64,000 nt of DNA from Butyriboletus loyo (taxonomy: Eukaryota; Basidiomycota; Agaricomycetes; Boletales; Boletaceae), in contig JBBPSI010000030.1 of NCBI GenBank assembly GCA_038093515.1, positions 114,912-178,911 of the forward strand. The letters are read 5' to 3'. The position numbers and the translations under genes were made by a program. The notes under the pieces were generated by a model. It did not search any database. It worked only from the letters and a program-made list of their open reading frames with translations, and was not told where the DNA came from. Shown here piece after piece: positions 60,055 through 64,000 of this stretch (positions are counted from its first letter, which is position 1; every line of letters starts with the position of its first letter).

Positions 60055-60504
60055 TCACCCCGTGAGCAGTAAATAGAATTTATTTAACATACGCAAGATA
60101 TGAGTCAGGTCCGTATGAGGTCTCTGCCAGGACGCTCCAAGAACGGCCCAAAGTAAATTCCATATGAATCGTCTTATTTGATGCCTCCCGGGTCTCGCAG
60201 GCCAGTTGGTGTCTACTTCAAACATGGGTCTGTGAGAGGTACTGTTTGCTGCCTGAGGCGTTTCTGTGCGTACATGGAACACCGTCTGAGCCCCAACACT
60301 CTGCGGAGACGCCGAGATGTCTCTGAAACATACATTTAGCGCATATTCAGGCCCGGGGTCCTGACACAACGTTAATAGTATGAGCTTCACCCCCTGGAAA
60401 CTGCTCACTCTACACTGCCTCGCAGTAAAGTAATACCCGTGGCAGCGGACGACACTGCATGTTGCGGCTCCCTGTGGCTTTTCCATGGACTCGCCACTGA
60501 CCAT
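60055..60504 (-). CDS. Unidentified 149-codon ORF, right-arm copy
   Basis: Mirror copy of 40834-41283 with one residue change (CQDPGPEY). Its start is 201 bp from the oppositely directed small secreted-peptide gene. No domain is recognised, and introns are possible inside the frame. Confidence 0.35.
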   Translation of the reverse strand: MVSGESMEKPQGAATCSVVRCHGYYFTARQCRVSSFQGVKLILLTLCQDPGPEYALNVCFRDISASPQSVGAQTVFHVRTETPQAANSTSHRPMFEVDTNWPARPGRHQIRRFIWNLLWAVLGASWQRPHTDLTHILRMLNKFYLLLTG

Positions 60505-60705
60505 GGCGTGTGGTGGCGGTTGTCTTCCCTCTGCTCTTCAAACAGCTATTCGAGGGTGCTGGTGAAGCGAGTCACGAAAACGGACCAACCCCTGAATTGC
60601 TTGTATTTAAAATCGACTCTTCGACGTTGAAAACCTTCATCACCCACCTGAGCGAACCTCTTGCAAAGCTAACTCACTCATAACTCAACTCCACCTGTGT
60701 ATACC

Positions 60706-60870
60706 ATGTTGTCCAACAAACTCGTGCTCGCGCTCCTCAGCATCGTCGCTGTGGTAGCTGCGCTGCCCAATAATGGGCCCTCCTCGGATGGCTTGCAGAT
60801 TGAGCGTAAGCGTGACTTGTCCGCGGATCTCAACTCCGAACTCGTCGACAATCCATTGGGGGAATGGTAA
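60706..60870 (+). CDS. Small secreted peptide precursor, right-arm variant (54 residues)
   Basis: ATG 60706 gives MLSNKLVLALLSIVAVVAAL, a strong signal peptide, then PNNGPSSDGLQIE. The basic site RKR is followed by DLSADLNSELVDNPLGEW and a stop at 60870. It differs from the left variant at two signal-peptide residues and at most positions after the propeptide, while the upstream 200 bp are identical and the 160 bp downstream differ at only two bases. In the left copy the frame stops four codons earlier because of indels near the end. There are no cysteines. A role as a secreted signal or effector is inferred from structure only. Confidence 0.6.
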   Translation: MLSNKLVLALLSIVAVVAALPNNGPSSDGLQIERKRDLSADLNSELVDNPLGEW

Positions 60871-61534
60871 CCTGTGAGTCTCCGTTATGTACTCAGTCTG
60901 TTGTCTGTCGCTGAAGAGTTTTCTGTAGCGGTTGCGAAATCATCGAATATTGAAGGAGTGGGTGGTTTCTTGAAATTCTTGGTCCTAAATGGACCAGTGA
61001 CAGGGGACGAGATGTCGGTGATCAATTCGAGGCTTGGTTAGAATTGGAGTTTGGAGACGATCCTGGTGTTTTATTGTTGTAACAGTCAATTGCAGAGTGT
61101 TGTGACGTGCAAGGAATTACAGCGACGCTCGAACGTTGATCAAACTTGAAAAGCCACCCGGAAAGCTATTGGCTGTTGTACTGTGGCATCTGCCGGATAT
61201 CGGGTGTTTTTGAGCGAGAAGGATGCGAGGACAAAGTTGTTGAGCAGCTTGATACCGTATGAACATCATAGCGGCGCGTGCGCAGTACTGCAGTTCCCGT
61301 CCAGCGGCAGGAATGATCAACGTCATTGACGTTGATTCGTAGTGCTGGCCAGTTATCCCAGTTATGACCCAATGGATCGAGCAACCGGATGTATGAAAAA
61401 ATACCACAGTCAACTCCCACATACCGCATACCTCTCTGGACACGCATCAAGGTAAGTGTCTATAACCGAGAAAACAAACGGGCGGTGCTGTTTGTCGCGT
61501 TTGTCAGGTATGCGTTATGAGGGGAATATGTGTT

Positions 61535-63564
61535 CTACTTCTGTGGGAGGTTGACTTTGCTGGGACAAATTTGATAGATCTTTGTGATTATCTGTTCTGA
61601 ACCAACCACAAGACCCTTGGATACTGGAAGGTCAACGGCGTCCCTGAGGGTCGAAACTACCTGCTCAAGGTCGCCCACCTCCCCGAGGCACTGGAAACGA
61701 ATATTGAAGTAGTTACCAAGGTTGTTTAGATGGCCGTGTTTGTCAGGGTGACGATCAGGGGTAAGGCCAACGGCAATTTTGAACCTCGAAATTGCTTGCT
61801 CCAGGTGGCTCAGCTCCCCGAGCTGAGTCAATCGATGTGACAACGCGATACCGAGATTTTTTAGCCCTACAATGCGCCGGTGATCCCCAACAGAAGTAGA
61901 GCTGAAGGTCGTCTAAACGACCGAATCGTTGGAAGTGGTGTAGTAACCGGACACCCAAAGTCCATGGATTCCCATCCATCAATAAGGCGGAATCCCGCTC
62001 CACGGATGATTGACCACCCTCCTGAACAGGGCCTATCTTACTTCCTGCGTGCAGCTGCAGTATCCAAAGCGCGGCTCGGTTCTCGTGACTGTCTACAGAG
62101 CTGATGTCCACCACCTCATGTAGCAACGCCTCAACCTGTGCTGCGTCAACTTCATCCCGCCACTTTTCGAACCGTGCGGAATGCACCACGACCAGCTGTA
62201 TCGGCCAGGGTGGCCGACAGGACATGCGATACAACGTGCACGGCACTTCGAGGGAATGATGTGTGTTGTCGACACGACAGCAGATGAATTTTGTCATCGC
62301 CATGTTTGCCTGGGCAACCGCACGGCAAGAATGGTCGGTGGAGAAATACTGAGCGCGAGCTCAAACTGTTCAATTGCAGCTTCGAGGTCCCGCCCCTCCC
62401 CGTGCTTTCGGTGGCGCTCGAGAGCGCTGTGGGCTTGGTTTGTTGCATCTTCTAGCTGTCGCCGGGATTTTGTGGTTGACTGTCAACAACTGTTTAACGA
62501 CCATTATGTCGACACAATTCATCTACTTGCCCAAATGGCGTAAAGGACACCCGAGGTAAATCACTTCTCCTGCTTCCGCCGTCCGATGGTCACCAAAAAG
62601 GATGAACACGGGGATACAGCATCCCCATCCTTTGGGAAGAACTTGAATGTTACTATGGCGTGAGTACCTAGAAAACTCCATCCTATTCACGAACGTCTTG
62701 TGCAGTGCGGTCCAGTAGTTGTTGCACCGCGACTGTTAACTTTTGCAGCTGCTCCCCATCACCCAATACAGGTTGGAATTCGAAGGATGCATAAATTCCA
62801 ACATAAACGTGGGCAGACAGATCAGACGGTCTGCGAACTCTGTTACTAGGCTGACGCGAGTGGGAACGGGGGAGTCTCACAGCGGAATAGGCCCATTCCA
62901 TGCGACGACATTGTTATTCACTGACGAACACTTATTTTTTGTTCTCCATTCACGGCCACCGTGATGCACCACAGTGTAAAAACCGGCCGGGATTCGTCTA
63001 AGGTCAAGAGCGATATCTGTTGCCTGGATCCCTGCCTCGTCATTAGCAACCTTTGCAAACTGTGGAGAAATTAATCTCCCACTCGTGATAACCATTCCTT
63101 TGTTCTCGTCTGCGTGTGCTGCAGAGCCTGACGAAGAGGGCACGTCTTGTGGTAACTGGTCCCCGGGCCCGGCTGTTGCCTTGTTGCCTTGATCCTGCTC
63201 TGCACATTCGGAGTTTGGGTCAGAGACATTGAGGGCTCCTGTCGTCAGTAATCTTTGGTAGCTGCAGATAGCAACAAAGTTCGTACCCGTAATAACCGTC
63301 TCCTCGTCCTGGTCCACTGCTACGTGCGTCGCAGAGCCTGAGGAAGCGGGCACATTGTCCAGTAACTTGTCATCAGGCATTTCCTCGTTTACTCGATCCA
63401 CCTCCACACATTTGGGGTTCAGATCGGAGACCGCTATGTCATGCTGCAGGATGGGTCAGTTGGCAAGCTGGAAGTACCAATGCATGGGAACTTACAGTCG
63501 GGGTACTAGATACCATCGAGTCTAGTTGTACTGGTCGGTTTGTGATGCTTAAAGAGCAGCCCAT
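61535..63564 (-). pseudogene. C2-TPR protein gene ('aromatic di-alanine and TPR' family), intact front, decayed back
   Basis: ATG 63564 gives MGCSLSITNRPVQLDSMV. After an intron comes a polar region with two diverged repeats, NVPASSGSATHVA and DVPSSSGSAAHAD. The C2-like domain reads LDLRRIPAGFYTVVHHGGRE, then WRTKNKCSSVNNNVVAWNG, and across an intron SAHVYVGIYASFEFQPVLGD, GEQLQKLTVAVQQLLDRTAQ and FKFFPKDGDAVSPCSSFLVT. So far all splice junctions are good. The following helical region (DATNQAHSALERHRKHGEG, LEAAIEQFELALSISPPT) runs into a frameshift near 62330, and the TPR part (QANMAMTKFICCRVD, ARFEKWRDEVDAAQVE, LGELSHLEQAISRF, HPDKHGHLNNLGNYFN) has more. The usual C-terminal CHAT-type region is absent. 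The part left of 62240 is shared with the left arm. Confidence 0.7.
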
Positions 63565-64000
63565 CGTTGCTAGAGCGAGAAACAGAGATGTTGGAGTGTG
63601 CAGCGAGGTACGTACCTGGAGCGATTTTAAGCATGCTCGACTACACAACAAACGGGGCAGTGGCAGGATAGTTCTCTGGAGAACTGTGGAACGTCGCCCA
63701 CGTGTAGCCGCCGAATCTGATCAAGGGCAGTGCATAGCTGCAAAGTGCATGCTCGAATCTGCAGCCTGGATGGAAACGCGACAACTATATCATTCTGTGA
63801 AGAACTGCGTGACGTTGTATACCTGTAGCTGTGGGGTCGGAATGCGACCCAGGGAAGCGGTGCTAGAGGGCAAGATAGGTCGATTTTACTTCATTAAAAG
63901 CCTACCGATGGCAGTGAGTTCACAGGCCATCAAGGCCGTGTGTGCTGTACACTGGCGGAATGATCATAGCTTCAACGATGCCGCATGGAGGTACAAGCGT
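63565..64000. other. Upstream region of the C2-TPR gene; no gene seen
   Basis: No supportable gene. The stretch ends at the window edge. Confidence 0.35.

Larger units (their letters stand above)
57402..62240 (-). repeat. Large inverted repeat, right arm
   Basis: Reverse complement of 39095-44251. It contains, from 57402 outward, truncated MSH2, hairpin, F-box fragment, unknown ORFs, the 149-codon ORF, the small secreted-peptide gene and the TPR fragment. Differences from the left arm include a 146 bp MSH2 deletion, lack of the 140 bp insert, a small deletion near 59700, and concentrated changes in the secreted peptide. The TPR gene and MSH2 both continue beyond the arm ends on this side, so the right arm is probably the source copy. 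Confidence 0.9.

Overview
The window looks like nuclear DNA of a filamentous basidiomycete, most likely an Agaricomycete close to Rhizoctonia/Ceratobasidium. The reasons are dense genes cut by many 45-70 bp GT-AG introns, single-copy housekeeping genes in basidiomycete form, and lineage-typical expanded families: MYND/DUF4470 proteins, stand-alone WD40 proteins, and C2-TPR proteins of the 'aromatic di-alanine and TPR' kind. The species is inferred from remembered families, not from a search.

Layout. 1-2.3 kb holds the 3' end of UDP-glucose:glycoprotein glucosyltransferase, ending in HDEL. 2.3-5.1 kb is gene-poor with an F-box remnant, followed by a secreted thaumatin-like gene (5.2-6.4 kb). 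7.5-9.6 kb (-) is cystathionine gamma-synthase. 10.2-15.1 kb is a tandem pair of MYND/DUF4470 genes. 15.4-16.5 kb (-) carries tail fragments of the WD40 family. 18.1-24.6 kb is ordinary gene space: an unidentified disordered protein, a Vps3/TGFBRAP1-type CNH protein that appears to stop early, an SDS23-type CBS protein and a perilipin-like lipid-droplet protein. 25.5-36.6 kb is a tandem WD40 array (two full copies, one broken mosaic copy, detached tails) interrupted by an equilibrative nucleoside transporter. 36.7-37.4 kb (-) encodes an unknown membrane protein.

37.6-62.2 kb is heavily rearranged. A RIO1 kinase gene is cut off inside its catalytic domain. Next comes the left arm of a roughly 5 kb inverted repeat (39.1-44.25 kb), whose partner lies at 57.4-62.24 kb. 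Each arm carries, in mirror order, a decayed TPR fragment, a tiny secreted-peptide gene, a 149-codon ORF, an F-box/LRR fragment, a fold-back hairpin and a truncated MSH2. The 13 kb spacer holds a MARVEL-like membrane gene with a frameshift, a chimeric NCL1/MSH2 pseudogene, an eL20 ribosomal-protein pseudogene, a small conserved gene, and the divergently transcribed, apparently intact RPN1 and NCL1 (TRM4) genes. Right of the repeat the C2-TPR gene continues with its 5' half.

The most unusual signal is the secreted-peptide pair. In the two arms its shared promoter is identical over about 200 bp and its 3' flank is about 99% identical, but the part encoding the mature peptide is strongly diverged, almost entirely by amino-acid-changing substitutions. 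The WD40 array (mosaic copies) and the inverted repeat (complementary MSH2 lesions, a truncated RIO1) indicate recent duplication, inversion and gene conversion, or possibly a join of two nuclear haplotypes in the assembly.
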